Assembly (NCBI GenBank): GCA_022712895.1
Contig: JAFLJS010000001.1
Location: 1 to 46,576 of the forward strand
Direction: 5' to 3'
Origin: Desulfocapsa sp.
GTDB taxonomy: Bacteria > Desulfobacterota > Desulfobulbia > Desulfobulbales > Desulfocapsaceae
Length of the DNA: 46,576 nt
Shown: in pieces, positions 9,036 through 16,917 of the stretch
Position numbering within the stretch: the stretch's first letter is position 1
Layout of the letters: each line of letters starts with the position of its first letter
Notes under the pieces: model-generated
Databases searched by the model: none
What the model was told of the DNA's origin: nothing
The model's input: only the letters and a program-made list of their open reading frames with translations
Translations under genes and position numbers: made by a program

Positions 9036-9842
9036 CTACATAAATGGGATTCTGGCTCGAATCATTGGTAACAGTTGTTGCTTTTCCTTAAGATCTGCCA
9101 GGAATGCATTACTCTGCTCGAGGAGTTCGGTGTCATCTCTTCGCATGCCCCAGGCCAGGTACTCTTCTGTGGCCAGGGTCAGAATGGGGCTGAGCTTGGC
9201 ATTTTCATTCACGGCGGCATAGTGGCAGATTATGGGCGCATCATACACAAAGGCATCAATGTCTTTATTAATCAGAGCCTGAACAGCATCGGTTGGTTCT
9301 GTGAAATATTTTACCTTGGCACCGTTAATGGTACTGGTAATGAACAGGTCACCGGTGGTGTCTTTTATTATGCCAATCACATACTTGGAGTTCATCAGAC
9401 TATAGATACCTGTTGCAAAGCGAGCTTTTTCCTGGAGGCGGACCAGTAGAATCTGCCCAGACCTGAGATATGGGTTTGAGAAAGCGATACGATACTGTCG
9501 TGCCTGGGTGATGGACATGGACGACATGATAATATCTATTTTGTTAGCTTCTAAAGCAGGGATCAATTTGTCCCAGTCCATGTCAATAAATTGTACTTTT
9601 TTCCCCACATAACGACCAAGCTTTTTTGCAAGATCTACTTCAAGTCCAGCAAATTGTTTCCCGTTTTTATAAATAAGGGGAGGTGCATTGGCTGTGACCC
9701 CAACGCGAAGGATGGAAGGATTTGGAGCTATGGCCACTTGCCCCCGTGGTGTTCCTGCGGGAGCGCAGCCAAGGAGTCCTGTGAGTAGGTAACTACTGAG
9801 AAAAATAAGAAGAACAGTCTTTAACGTTACATGCCTCATCAT
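9036..9842 (-). CDS. Solute-binding lipoprotein, family 3 (amino-acid-type SBP)
   Basis: 268 residues. The N-terminal signal peptide ends in a lipobox (LLTGLLGC, Cys about 26), so it is probably an inner-membrane lipoprotein. The mature part has the SBP_bac_3 pattern: LRVGVTANAPPLIY, GLEVDLAKKLGRYVGK, DWDKLIPALEANKIDIIMSS and LINKDIDAFVYDAP. No ABC permease or ATPase gene is adjacent, so it may act as an orphan binding protein, a signalling subunit, or with a transporter encoded elsewhere. Its start codon overlaps the hydrolase stop by one base, indicating operon structure. Confidence 0.9.
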   Translation of the reverse strand: MMRHVTLKTVLLIFLSSYLLTGLLGCAPAGTPRGQVAIAPNPSILRVGVTANAPPLIYKNGKQFAGLEVDLAKKLGRYVGKKVQFIDMDWDKLIPALEANKIDIIMSSMSITQARQYRIAFSNPYLRSGQILLVRLQEKARFATGIYSLMNSKYVIGIIKDTTGDLFITSTINGAKVKYFTEPTDAVQALINKDIDAFVYDAPIICHYAAVNENAKLSPILTLATEEYLAWGMRRDDTELLEQSNAFLADLKEKQQLLPMIRARIPFM

Positions 9843-10765
9843 TAGTATTTCTCCTGCCCGGTTTTCACCGATTTTCTGCGTTTACGCCAGTCGGTTGCGC
9901 CGGTGAGTTTATTGATAAACGTTTTGATGGTTTCAAAGTAGAGACGGCCTCCAACGGCAATCATGGTATTATGTTGAGCACCGGGAATAATAACAAATTC
10001 TTTCGATCGTGCACCGCTATGGGCTTGCAGCTTTTCGGCTTCTGCCGCAGGAATCAGTTCGTCACGGGCTCCATGGAAAATAAAAGTGGGTTTGCTTACT
10101 TCTTCAATCTTTTGAAGATTCCTGAAGCCGTCTTCTTCTGTGAAATCGATAGATTCAAGCTCAAGGCCCAGATTTTTGGCAAGCGGCATGGTGTCAGCGA
10201 TGGCACTTTCAAGGATTAATCCTCTAATATCATCTTCATGGTTTTTAGCCAGATCAATGGCTGGGACGGAGCCAAGGGATCTCCCCATCAGGAAAAAAGC
10301 GCCGGAGAATTGATTGTAAGATAGCCAGTTGCGTGTTTCCTGAAATAATACTTCAGCATCTCCAAGCATGTTTGTGACCGTTGGTGTGCCATTACTCCAT
10401 CCATAACCGCGGTAGTCAACAACCAGAAAATTCATACCCGCGGCATTGTACATGGGCCCGATTTCATCATAATCGCACACCTTTTCACCATTTCCATGAA
10501 AAAAGAGGATGTTGGGACTGCTTTTATCGTGGATATAGAATCTGCATCCGATAACAATATCTTCTGCGACCTCGATGTCTATATTTTCAGCATTTTCGGG
10601 CAGTACAGTTTTGGAACATTTTTCCGGATAGAAAATAGTGGCCAGAACTTCAGGTTGGTCAAGTTTTGTGTAGGTTTCCATAGCGTTACAATCTGTAGTG
10701 ATGAGCAGTAAGAAGAAGCACACAAAAGCAATAGAAAGTGTGTTCTTCCGGTCTTTTCTCTTCAT
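9842..10765 (-). CDS. Exported alpha/beta hydrolase
   Basis: 307 residues with an N-terminal signal sequence (about 9-28, SIAFVCFFLLLITTDC; a lipoprotein Cys is possible but the box is imperfect). The alpha/beta hydrolase core has ILFFHGNGEKVCDY (oxyanion-side HG), VDYRGYGWSNG, the nucleophile elbow LMGRSLGS (GxSxG-type with Ser), FIFHGARDELIP (catalytic Asp) and GAQHNTM (catalytic His). It resembles BEM46/YqkD-type serine hydrolases. The substrate is not predictable. It is co-directional and overlapping with the solute-binding lipoprotein. Confidence 0.9.
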   Translation of the reverse strand: MKRKDRKNTLSIAFVCFFLLLITTDCNAMETYTKLDQPEVLATIFYPEKCSKTVLPENAENIDIEVAEDIVIGCRFYIHDKSSPNILFFHGNGEKVCDYDEIGPMYNAAGMNFLVVDYRGYGWSNGTPTVTNMLGDAEVLFQETRNWLSYNQFSGAFFLMGRSLGSVPAIDLAKNHEDDIRGLILESAIADTMPLAKNLGLELESIDFTEEDGFRNLQKIEEVSKPTFIFHGARDELIPAAEAEKLQAHSGARSKEFVIIPGAQHNTMIAVGGRLYFETIKTFINKLTGATDWRKRRKSVKTGQEKY

Positions 10766-10839
10766 AGGGAAAAGTAAGTGTTTGTGATGTGATACTTAAA
10801 AATAGAATTATGAATTCCAGGTAACTATAAGGAATTTTA

Positions 10840-11304
10840 TTATAAACAGCAACGTTTAAACTTTTTCCCGGAGCCACAGGGACATGAGGAATTCCTGGCG
10901 ATTTTTGTAGTGGCCGACTTGGGGATGCCATCAAGATAAAACCATATATCATCTTTTTTTGTAAACCGACTTTTTTCCTGTAGATGACAGAGGTGACCAG
11001 AGACAATAAAGCTGGCAATAAAGCTTACTGTACCGCTGTTATCTTCTGAAGAGCCCTCTTCTGTGTCCAGTACTTCAAGGCCAATCCACTTGATAGGCAC
11101 TTCATCGGTATCCAGTTGCTTTGGGCGGGTTTCTTTGGCCCAACTGGCGAGCAGGTATTCATTCTCCTTTTTGCTGAAGGCAGTATAGCGTGATCGCATG
11201 AGTTGTTCAGCTGTTTCAGCCATTCCGTTCCCCTGGATAATAGGCATGCAGCATTCAGGAAAAAGTTTCTTACTGCCACAGGGGCATTGTTCTTGTTTGT
11301 TCAA
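10840..11304 (-). CDS. YchJ-family protein with N- and C-terminal SEC-C motifs
   Basis: 154 residues from a TTG start at 11304 that is preceded by a strong AGGAGG at 7-nt spacing. Both ends carry a SEC-C-type zinc-binding motif: CPCGSKKLFPECC near residue 6 and CPCGSGKKFKRCC at the C-terminus. The middle part (QLMRSRYTAFSKKENEYLLA) is the YchJ/NTF2-like domain. The longer frame to 11457 would run through the neighbouring small membrane-protein gene and lacks a ribosome site, so I reject that start. Its biochemical role is unknown. Confidence 0.88.
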   Translation of the reverse strand: MNKQEQCPCGSKKLFPECCMPIIQGNGMAETAEQLMRSRYTAFSKKENEYLLASWAKETRPKQLDTDEVPIKWIGLEVLDTEEGSSEDNSGTVSFIASFIVSGHLCHLQEKSRFTKKDDIWFYLDGIPKSATTKIARNSSCPCGSGKKFKRCCL

Positions 11305-11308
11305 TTTC

Positions 11309-11527
11309 TTACCCTCCTTTTTTTGTGCGAAATACCTTGATAGCAAGCAGGATAAACGGTGCACCATGATAGAGAAGGTCAAATATATCCAAGGGTTTTT
11401 TGAGATTACCCTGGCTGAGCATTCGTACTTTCTCAAGGAGGTGCGGTTCGGGTACAAAGGGCGCGAGTCCTAGTAATACGCAGAGGACTAACAGGATACT
11501 CATGGGGATGCTGTCAATAAATTTCAT
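11309..11527 (-). CDS. Small conserved membrane protein
   Basis: 72 residues with two hydrophobic helices (about 7-25 and 50-65) around a conserved loop, PFVPEPHLLEKVRMLSQG, then DIFDLLYHGAPF. The pattern matches a widespread bacterial family of roughly 70-residue membrane proteins of unknown function, often loosely annotated as transporter-related. It lies between ppsR (14 bp) and the ychJ-like gene (4 bp) in one minus-strand run. No function can be assigned. Confidence 0.8.
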   Translation of the reverse strand: MKFIDSIPMSILLVLCVLLGLAPFVPEPHLLEKVRMLSQGNLKKPLDIFDLLYHGAPFILLAIKVFRTKKGG

Positions 11528-11541
11528 GGTAATGTCGAAGC

Positions 11542-12360
11542 CTATATGTGTGGTAAACGGGATAGAGAGAGTTGTTGAGCCACTTGAGTGGCAGTCTCTT
11601 CAATAGATCCGCCATCAGAAGAGATAATAGGTATGTCATATCGTAAAAAAATCTGGTTTGCCTGACTAATTTCGTGTGTGCAGGTGGTAAGTTTGGCGTA
11701 ACGGCTTCCTTTGTAGCGTTTTTCTCTTACAAAATGAAGGTTCTGTGGTGTTGTGGAGAGGCCGATAACCTTTCTTCTATTTTTTACAATTGCAGATGGC
11801 AGACTGAGACTGCCCAGGTCTTCCTCGACAAGGGGGTAATTGGCGGCCTTTATGCCCATTTGGGTCGCAAGATAAACCGAAATTGGTGTTTTACCGGATC
11901 TTGAAACGCCTAAAAGAATAACCTCCGCCTCATCATAATCTTTAAGCAGGGAGCCATCATCGTGAGAAATGGAATATTGGATGGCACTTACCCGTTTAGC
12001 CATGCTTGATTCGTCAAGGTGACGGGCCGTACCGGAGATGCGAATGGGCTTTGCTTCAAGCAGCACTTCAAGTTTTTCAAGGTAATAGTTGCAGATATTG
12101 AAAAATTCGACCTCGGGAATATCCAGTATTCGGATAAGATCCTCGTTCATAATTGTTGAAAAAATAAGAGGATATCTTCCTGTGGATTGTGATTGAATAC
12201 GTTCAAGGGCTGCTTGTGCATCCTCTTCGGTCTGGATAAAAGGTATCTTTTCAGCGTTAAAGCTGATTTCAGGAAACTGGCAAAGCAATGATTTGCCAAG
12301 ATCTTCTGCAAGAATCCCTGTACTTCCTGAAAGATAATAAACATCTTTTGAGTGCCACAT
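11542..12360 (-). CDS. ppsR: Phosphoenolpyruvate synthase (or PPDK) regulatory protein, DUF299 kinase/pyrophosphorylase
   Basis: 272 residues. PPSR proteins reversibly (de)phosphorylate a Thr next to the catalytic His of PEP synthase or pyruvate phosphate dikinase, using ADP and Pi. Visible features are the VYYLSGSTGILAEDLGKSLL N-terminus, the P-loop LLGVSRSGKTP and the following YPLVEEDL region. The GISTTPxNL-type segment appears as GLSTTPQNL, and the family tail (IDVTxRSIEETA) appears here as ISSDGGSIEETA. A GGAG lies just upstream of the ATG. No pps or ppdK gene is in the window, so its target is encoded elsewhere. Confidence 0.93.
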   Translation of the reverse strand: MWHSKDVYYLSGSTGILAEDLGKSLLCQFPEISFNAEKIPFIQTEEDAQAALERIQSQSTGRYPLIFSTIMNEDLIRILDIPEVEFFNICNYYLEKLEVLLEAKPIRISGTARHLDESSMAKRVSAIQYSISHDDGSLLKDYDEAEVILLGVSRSGKTPISVYLATQMGIKAANYPLVEEDLGSLSLPSAIVKNRRKVIGLSTTPQNLHFVREKRYKGSRYAKLTTCTHEISQANQIFLRYDIPIISSDGGSIEETATQVAQQLSLSRLPHI

Positions 12361-12461
12361 CTACTTGTCTCCTCTGGTATGCTATGGTAATACAACGAAA
12401 CTGTTACCTTTGTATCAGAAAAAGCACTCTCTCGAAAGTTTTCTCTTCATTTTTACTAAAT

Positions 12462-12902
12462 ATGGCAAAAATTCGACAACTTCTCTCCTCTTACTCATTC
12501 TTAGGTTTGATTCGCTATTTTCGTATGCAGGTGATGAGCAAAGAGCTTATCGTAACCGGAAGTTGTAGGAATTGCGGAAGCTGCTGCCGACGGATAAATC
12601 TTGAAGGAAAGAGAGGATGGTTGCGACATCACAAGGATTTTTTTGAAGTTGCAGCGGATTACCCTGAGTATGAACGTTTTCAGATTAGTGGGAAAGATGA
12701 ACAGGGATTTTTACGTTTTTCCTGTGGTTGGCTGACAGCCGAGGGTTTTTGTAAGGATCATGAGAACAGGCTGGATCTGTGTCGTAATTTTCCGGACAAG
12801 ACACTGCATTTCTGTGGAGGAGTCTTACCTCCGGGCTGTGGGTATATGATTCAGGAAGTGCGTCCTTTTAAAAAGTATCTGGCAGATGAAGTCGGTGAGT
12901 GA
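12462..12902 (+). CDS. YkgJ-family cysteine-cluster protein (putative Zn/Fe chelating)
   Basis: About 146 residues. The N-terminal CRNCGSCCRR and the later CGWLTAEGFCKDHENR, LCRNFP and PPGCG give the spaced Cys set of the YkgJ (CxxCxxCC) family thought to bind Zn or an Fe-S cluster. The start is uncertain: ATG 12462 gives a short amphipathic leader, whereas ATG 12534 begins right before the conserved domain. It is followed 7 bp later by the glycosyltransferase gene. Molecular function in this family is not established. Confidence 0.85.
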   Translation: MAKIRQLLSSYSFLGLIRYFRMQVMSKELIVTGSCRNCGSCCRRINLEGKRGWLRHHKDFFEVAADYPEYERFQISGKDEQGFLRFSCGWLTAEGFCKDHENRLDLCRNFPDKTLHFCGGVLPPGCGYMIQEVRPFKKYLADEVGE

Positions 12903-12909
12903 GTTTACA

Positions 12910-14004
12910 ATGAAACGAATCCTGCTCCTTGAACCCTACTATGGTGGATCGCATAAACAGTTTCTGACAGGCGTTCAGCAGTGGGTTGATGCAGAATTTG
13001 TTCTGCTGAGCCTGCCAGCCCGTAAGTGGAAAATGCGGATGCAATTTTCTGCAATCTGGTTTGTAGAGCAAATCAAAGCAATGCCAGTCGCAAAACAGCA
13101 TTTTGATGTTGTGCTCTGTTCAACGTTTGTTGATGTGGCCGTCTTGCGTGCTTTACTTTGCTCCCTTCCACACTGGAACCAGAACGCGTGTGTGAAAACA
13201 TACTTCCATGAGAATCAGTTTGCTTATCCCAGTCAACAGAAAGATCTCTCCATGCGACAGTTTACTTCCATTAACTGCAATACCGCACTTGCCTCTGATG
13301 GTTGTGCTTTCAATTCGCACTATAATCTTAATTCGTTTGTCGAAGGTGTTCGTAAGGTAACAAAGTTTGCATCTGATATGAAGATTGTAGAGAGTGTTGA
13401 GGCTATTTGCAGGAAGAGTGTGGTACTCAGTCCGGGAATGGATTATTCCTTCATAGATGAGGTGCTGGCGCCAGTTAAAGAGGATGGGCCACCAGTGATT
13501 GTATGGAATCATCGCTGGGAACATGATAAAGGTCCGGAAGATTTTTTCGCAGCACTCTACAGCATACAGAAAAAAAATATCCCCTTTCGCTTGATTGTTC
13601 TTGGAGAATCCTATCCCAATATGCCCGCTTGCTTTGAGGAAGCGGAAAAACGACTGGCTAGTGAGATTGTTCATTTTGCTTATGCTGAGTCACGTAAACA
13701 CTATGCTAAGTTGCTTCGTCTGGGAGATATTGTCGTATCCACGGCGAAGCATGAGTTCTTTGGGATTTCTGTACTGGAGGCAATACGAGCGGGTTGCTAT
13801 CCACTTCTTCCGGACGATTTGTCGTATCCAGAGTTGTATCCGAAAGAGTTTCGCTATCCTTCCGGTTTGTTAGCAGAGCGATTAGGGGAGTTGTTACGAT
13901 TTCCTGTTACTCTAGGAGCTGAGAAAGCAAGCGAACTTACAGAACGCTTTTCGTGGCAACAATTACAGAAAATGTATAGACAATGGCTCCTTGAGACAAA
14001 TTGA
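12910..14004 (+). CDS. GT-B glycosyltransferase of the queuosine-tRNA mannosyltransferase (DUF3524) type
   Basis: 364 residues. The N-terminus MKRILLLEPYYGGSHKQFL, then DVVLCSTFVDVAVLRALL and YFHENQFAYP, is the DUF3524 domain shared with vertebrate GTDC1/QTMAN, which mannosylates queuosine in tRNA-Asp. The second half is a GT1/GT4-like fold with WNHRWEHDKGPEDFF (donor-site start), FRLIVLGESYPN and EFFGISVLEAIRAGCYPLLP (the usual EXnE nucleotide-sugar site). Family membership is clear. The queuosine-tRNA substrate is transferred from the animal enzyme and is an inference here. The ATG at 12910 removes an 8-residue non-homologous extension. The gene ends 10 bp before the kinase-like gene. Confidence 0.88.
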   Translation: MKRILLLEPYYGGSHKQFLTGVQQWVDAEFVLLSLPARKWKMRMQFSAIWFVEQIKAMPVAKQHFDVVLCSTFVDVAVLRALLCSLPHWNQNACVKTYFHENQFAYPSQQKDLSMRQFTSINCNTALASDGCAFNSHYNLNSFVEGVRKVTKFASDMKIVESVEAICRKSVVLSPGMDYSFIDEVLAPVKEDGPPVIVWNHRWEHDKGPEDFFAALYSIQKKNIPFRLIVLGESYPNMPACFEEAEKRLASEIVHFAYAESRKHYAKLLRLGDIVVSTAKHEFFGISVLEAIRAGCYPLLPDDLSYPELYPKEFRYPSGLLAERLGELLRFPVTLGAEKASELTERFSWQQLQKMYRQWLLETN

Positions 14005-14014
14005 CGGAGAGAAA

Positions 14015-14542
14015 ATGAAAAAGAATATCGTACTAATTGGTTTTATGGGAGTGGGCAAGGGGAGAATAGCAAGAATGCTTGCTGCGAAAACAGGACGCTT
14101 TGCAGTTGATTGTGACGATCTTATAGAAAGCTTTAGTAATTCAAAAGTAAAAAAAATCTTTGCTCAATTTGGTGAACCCCGTTTTCGTGAACTTGAGCTG
14201 GAGGTCGCTCTATGGTTGGAAAGTAATGTCAGGAAAACCATTATCTCAACAGGGGGTGGTTTTCTTCAGGTGCCCAATCTGTCAAAGATTGGAAAAGTGG
14301 TATATTTACATTCTGATTTTGATCAAATAGTGGAGGGCATTGTTGAGCACCCCAATGCCAAGAAAAAGATCAAGAAGCGTCCCCTGTTAAAAGACCTTGA
14401 AAAGGCGAGAATTTTATTTGAAAGCAGACTGCCACAGTATCGTAAGGTGGCTGATTGTGAAATACAGGTTGCTGGCAGAAGCATAGAAGAAATTGTAATG
14501 GAAATTATGGAAAAGGTAGATTTGAAAACCCGAGAGGTTTGA
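14015..14542 (+). CDS. Shikimate-kinase-like P-loop protein with altered Walker A
   Basis: 175 residues from an ATG preceded by GGAGAG. Most shikimate kinase landmarks are present: VLIGFMGVGKG (P-loop), DCDDLIE (DxDxxIE site), FGEPRFRELE (GExxFRxxE), STGGGF, and RPLL in the lid. The Walker A ends in GKG instead of GK[ST], so the Mg-coordinating Ser/Thr is lost, and the lid arginine region is lysine-rich (KKKIKKRPLL). It may be a divergent shikimate kinase with weakened ATP handling or a paralogue with another substrate. It lies between the DUF3524 transferase and gpmI in the same direction. Confidence 0.8.
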   Translation: MKKNIVLIGFMGVGKGRIARMLAAKTGRFAVDCDDLIESFSNSKVKKIFAQFGEPRFRELELEVALWLESNVRKTIISTGGGFLQVPNLSKIGKVVYLHSDFDQIVEGIVEHPNAKKKIKKRPLLKDLEKARILFESRLPQYRKVADCEIQVAGRSIEEIVMEIMEKVDLKTREV

Positions 14543-14573
14543 TTTTTTACACTCCCCTTGCAAAGAGGATATT

Positions 14574-16199
14574 ATGTCGGATTTATCATTAAAAGCACTC
14601 GCAGGATATAACTCATTTCCAGGGCCGGTTCTCACTGTCATCATGGATGGTGTGGGGTTAGGGCCAAAAGATGAAAGTGATGGGGTGGCCATGGCCTATA
14701 CACCGATGCTTGACGACCTGTTAAAGGGCGATCTGGTAAGGCCTCTTAAGGCACATGGTTTGGCTGTAGGGCTCCCAACAGACGATGATATGGGAAATTC
14801 GGAAGTAGGGCATAATGCTTTAGGCGCCGGCAGGATCTTCCCCCAGGGTGCAAAACTCGTGAATGAAGCCATAACTGATGGGACTATTTTTGAGGGTGAG
14901 TCATGGCAGGCAATACAACAACGAGTGGAACAAGGAGGGACCCTCCATTTTATAGGTCTGGTCTCTGATGGAAATGTGCACAGTCACGTGGAGCAACTGA
15001 ATATGATGCTTACCAGGTGCAGTGATGAAGGATTTGCAAAGGTTCGGGTGCATGGCCTGCTTGATGGGCGTGATGTAACACCCAAAAGTGGACTGGAATA
15101 TTTTGCTCCCCTTGAAGAAAAATTGACTGCATTGTCAGTAGATGGAAAAGACTACTGTCTCGCATCTGGCGGTGGTCGTATGATTGTCACCATGGATCGT
15201 TACGAAGCAGACTGGACTATTGTTGAAAAAGGATGGAAGGCGCATGTCCTTGGGATAGGACGTCGCTTTTCTTCAGGGTGTGAAGCTATACAAACCTATT
15301 ATGACGAAGATCCGGAATTGATGGATCAATATATGGACAGTTTCGTTATCGAACGTGAAGGTAGAGCAGTTGGAACCATCGAAGATGGTGATGCTGTCAT
15401 CCTCTTTAATTTCAGAGGGGATAGGGCCATTGAGTTTTCCCGTGCATTTGATGACGATCTGTTTACAGCTTTTGATCGGGTTCGCAGACCAGATGTTTTT
15501 TATGCAGGTCTTATGCAGTATGACGGTGATGCCAAAATTCCTGCACATTATCTTGTGGAGCCTCCTGCCATTGATAAGACCCTTGGAGAATATCTCTGTG
15601 CAGAGGGGGTTACTACATTTGCTATCGCCGAAACACAGAAGTTTGGCCACGTAACGTATTTCTGGAATGGGAATAAATCCGGTTATATAAATGAAGAACT
15701 GGAAAAATATGTGGAGATTGAATCTGATAAAATCACTTTTGACCTGCGTCCCTGGATGAAGGCAGCGGAGATAACAGATCAGTTGATAACCGCCATTCAA
15801 AGCGGGAAATACAAAAATATCCGAGTCAATTACGCCAATGGTGATATGGTCGGTCATACAGGAGTTCCGGTTTCCGTTAGAATTGCTGTGGAAACGGTAG
15901 ATCTTATGTTGCGCCGTTTACTTCCAGCATTGAGCAAAGTACAGGGTGTTGCAGTTATCACAGCTGATCACGGTAATGCAGATTGAATGTGGACTGAGAA
16001 AAACGGAAAACGTACAGCCATGGTGGCGCATACTAATAATCCTGTTCCTTTTATTGTTAAGGATTTTAGTGACTCTAATGCGTTTGTTTTACAGAGCGTA
16101 AAAGTTGCTGGGCTGGCAAATGTGGCAGCAACTGTATTGAATCTTCTTGGTTTTGAAGCGCCACTTAATTACGAGCCTTCTTTGATTAAACTTTCCTGA
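14574..16199 (+). CDS. gpmI: 2,3-bisphosphoglycerate-independent phosphoglycerate mutase with in-frame UGA (candidate selenoprotein)
   Basis: Interconverts 3- and 2-phosphoglycerate in glycolysis and gluconeogenesis using two Mn ions. The full frame is 541 residues, the usual family size. Catalytic Ser76 sits in DMGNSEVGH. Also seen are VHSHVEQL, HGLLDGRDV, NFRGDRA, and the second metal site ITADHGNAD. Directly after ADHGNAD comes UGA (15984-15986, codon 471). In-frame sequence continues with MWTEKNGKR, then MVAHTNNPVPFIV (the metal-binding AHT and conserved NPVPF) and a normal C-terminus to 16199. A bare stop would remove the conserved metal-ligand His, so recoding to selenocysteine is more likely than a short enzyme. 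A nonsense mutation or sequencing error remains possible. A SECIS-like hairpin follows. An AGAGGATATT ribosome site precedes the ATG. Confidence 0.85.
15988..16022 (+). promoter_or_regulatory. Candidate bacterial SECIS in gpmI
   Basis: Downstream of the UGA, an apical ACG-GAAAA-CGT hairpin lies at nt 17-27 (16003-16013), with G as first loop base. An outer helix can form between GTGG-A-CTG (15989-15996) and CAG-CCAT (16015-16021). This fits the bacterial SECIS rule: the apical loop lies roughly 16-37 nt after UGA and has a G near its start. The apical stem is only 3 bp, clearly weaker than the 6-bp hairpins in the hydrogenase operon, so it is suggestive only. Confidence 0.45.
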
Positions 16200-16563
16200 G
16201 TAGCAGTTCGGTTCTGATTGTTAGATTGCTGTTATCCAGTCGTTCCAGGGGACCAAATGCGGCGCTAATTTTTTTTTAGATAAAAAAAGTAATCGAGCAA
16301 CTGTCTGGAAGCACTGAAATAAAAGAGTTGTCTAGTGGTCATTATTCTCTTGACAGAAAAAAGTGGCATTAAGTAGAGAATTTCCCTGGTATTTTGTAAT
16401 TTCATCTTGTATTATAAGAAAACGTATAAATTGTGCAGGGTAACGGATGTACGACTCGATATGGTATTGAGTTATTTTTTGCGGTTGTTTCGTAGGGAAT
16501 GTTGCTCGGGTACAATAAAAAAGCATGATCACGCAGTTGATCAGTACTAAGGACAAGGGTATT
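16200..16563 (+). promoter_or_regulatory. Long 5' region of the cold-shock gene with possible promoter
   Basis: These 364 bases between gpmI and the cold-shock gene hold no recognisable protein. A TTGACA (16350-16355) followed after 18 bp by TAGAGA (16374-16379) could be a sigma-70 promoter. That would leave a transcript leader of about 180 nt, typical of cold-shock genes whose mRNA leaders act as thermosensitive structures. AT-rich runs near 16267-16287 may help end gpmI transcription. The assignment is by eye. Confidence 0.35.
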
Positions 16564-16764
16564 ATGTTAGAAGGCACAGTAAAATGGTTTAACGAGGCTA
16601 AAGGTTTTGGTTTTTTAGAGCAGGAAGGTGGAAAGGATGTATTTGTTCACTACTCTGCAATCAACAGTGACGGATTCAAAACCCTGAACGAAGGTGATCG
16701 AGTTGAATTCGAAATCACCGAAGGTCCTAAAGGTCCTGCTGCGGCGAATGTAAGAAAAATATGA
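16564..16764 (+). CDS. Cold-shock domain protein (CspA family)
   Basis: 66 residues, a single cold-shock domain. Both RNA-binding motifs are intact: RNP1-like KGFGFLEQ and RNP2-like VFVHYSAI. It starts [11 protein letters not shown] and ends [10 protein letters not shown]. It acts as an RNA chaperone binding single-stranded nucleic acid. The ATG at 16564 (MLEGTVKW) is chosen over the upstream in-frame ATG at 16525, which would add 13 non-family residues. A strong intrinsic terminator follows, so the gene is probably monocistronic. Confidence 0.95.
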   Translation: MLEGTVKWFNEAKGFGFLEQEGGKDVFVHYSAINSDGFKTLNEGDRVEFEITEGPKGPAAANVRKI

Positions 16765-16800
16765 TCTAAGACAAATTAATTTTTGTTAAAGTTCTCGAAA

Positions 16801-16840
16801 GGGGGCTAAGTCGTTTATAGCGATTTAGCCCCCTTTTTTT
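16801..16840 (+). terminator. Rho-independent terminator after the cold-shock gene
   Basis: GGGGGCTAAGTCG (16801-16813) pairs with CGATTTAGCCCCC (16821-16833) across a 7-nt loop. The 13-bp stem has one G-U pair and is followed by seven T residues. It is the clearest intrinsic terminator in the window. Confidence 0.93.
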
Positions 16841-16917
16841 GTGTTTCTGTTGTCCTTACGGTATGGTGTAAGAGAAAGTAGTAAAGAATTTGCTGAATAC
16901 TGAAACAGGAGTCAATT

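Noticed and set aside
10840-11457. Long start for the YchJ-family gene
   Set aside because: It would overlap the small membrane-protein gene and adds non-homologous residues; the TTG at 11304 has a strong AGGAGG in front.
15987-16199. Separate small gene starting at the ATG right after the gpmI UGA
   Set aside because: The product is exactly the conserved C-terminus of GpmI (AHTNNPVPF and following), has no ribosome site of its own, and carries only part of one enzyme. A read-through of the UGA explains it better.
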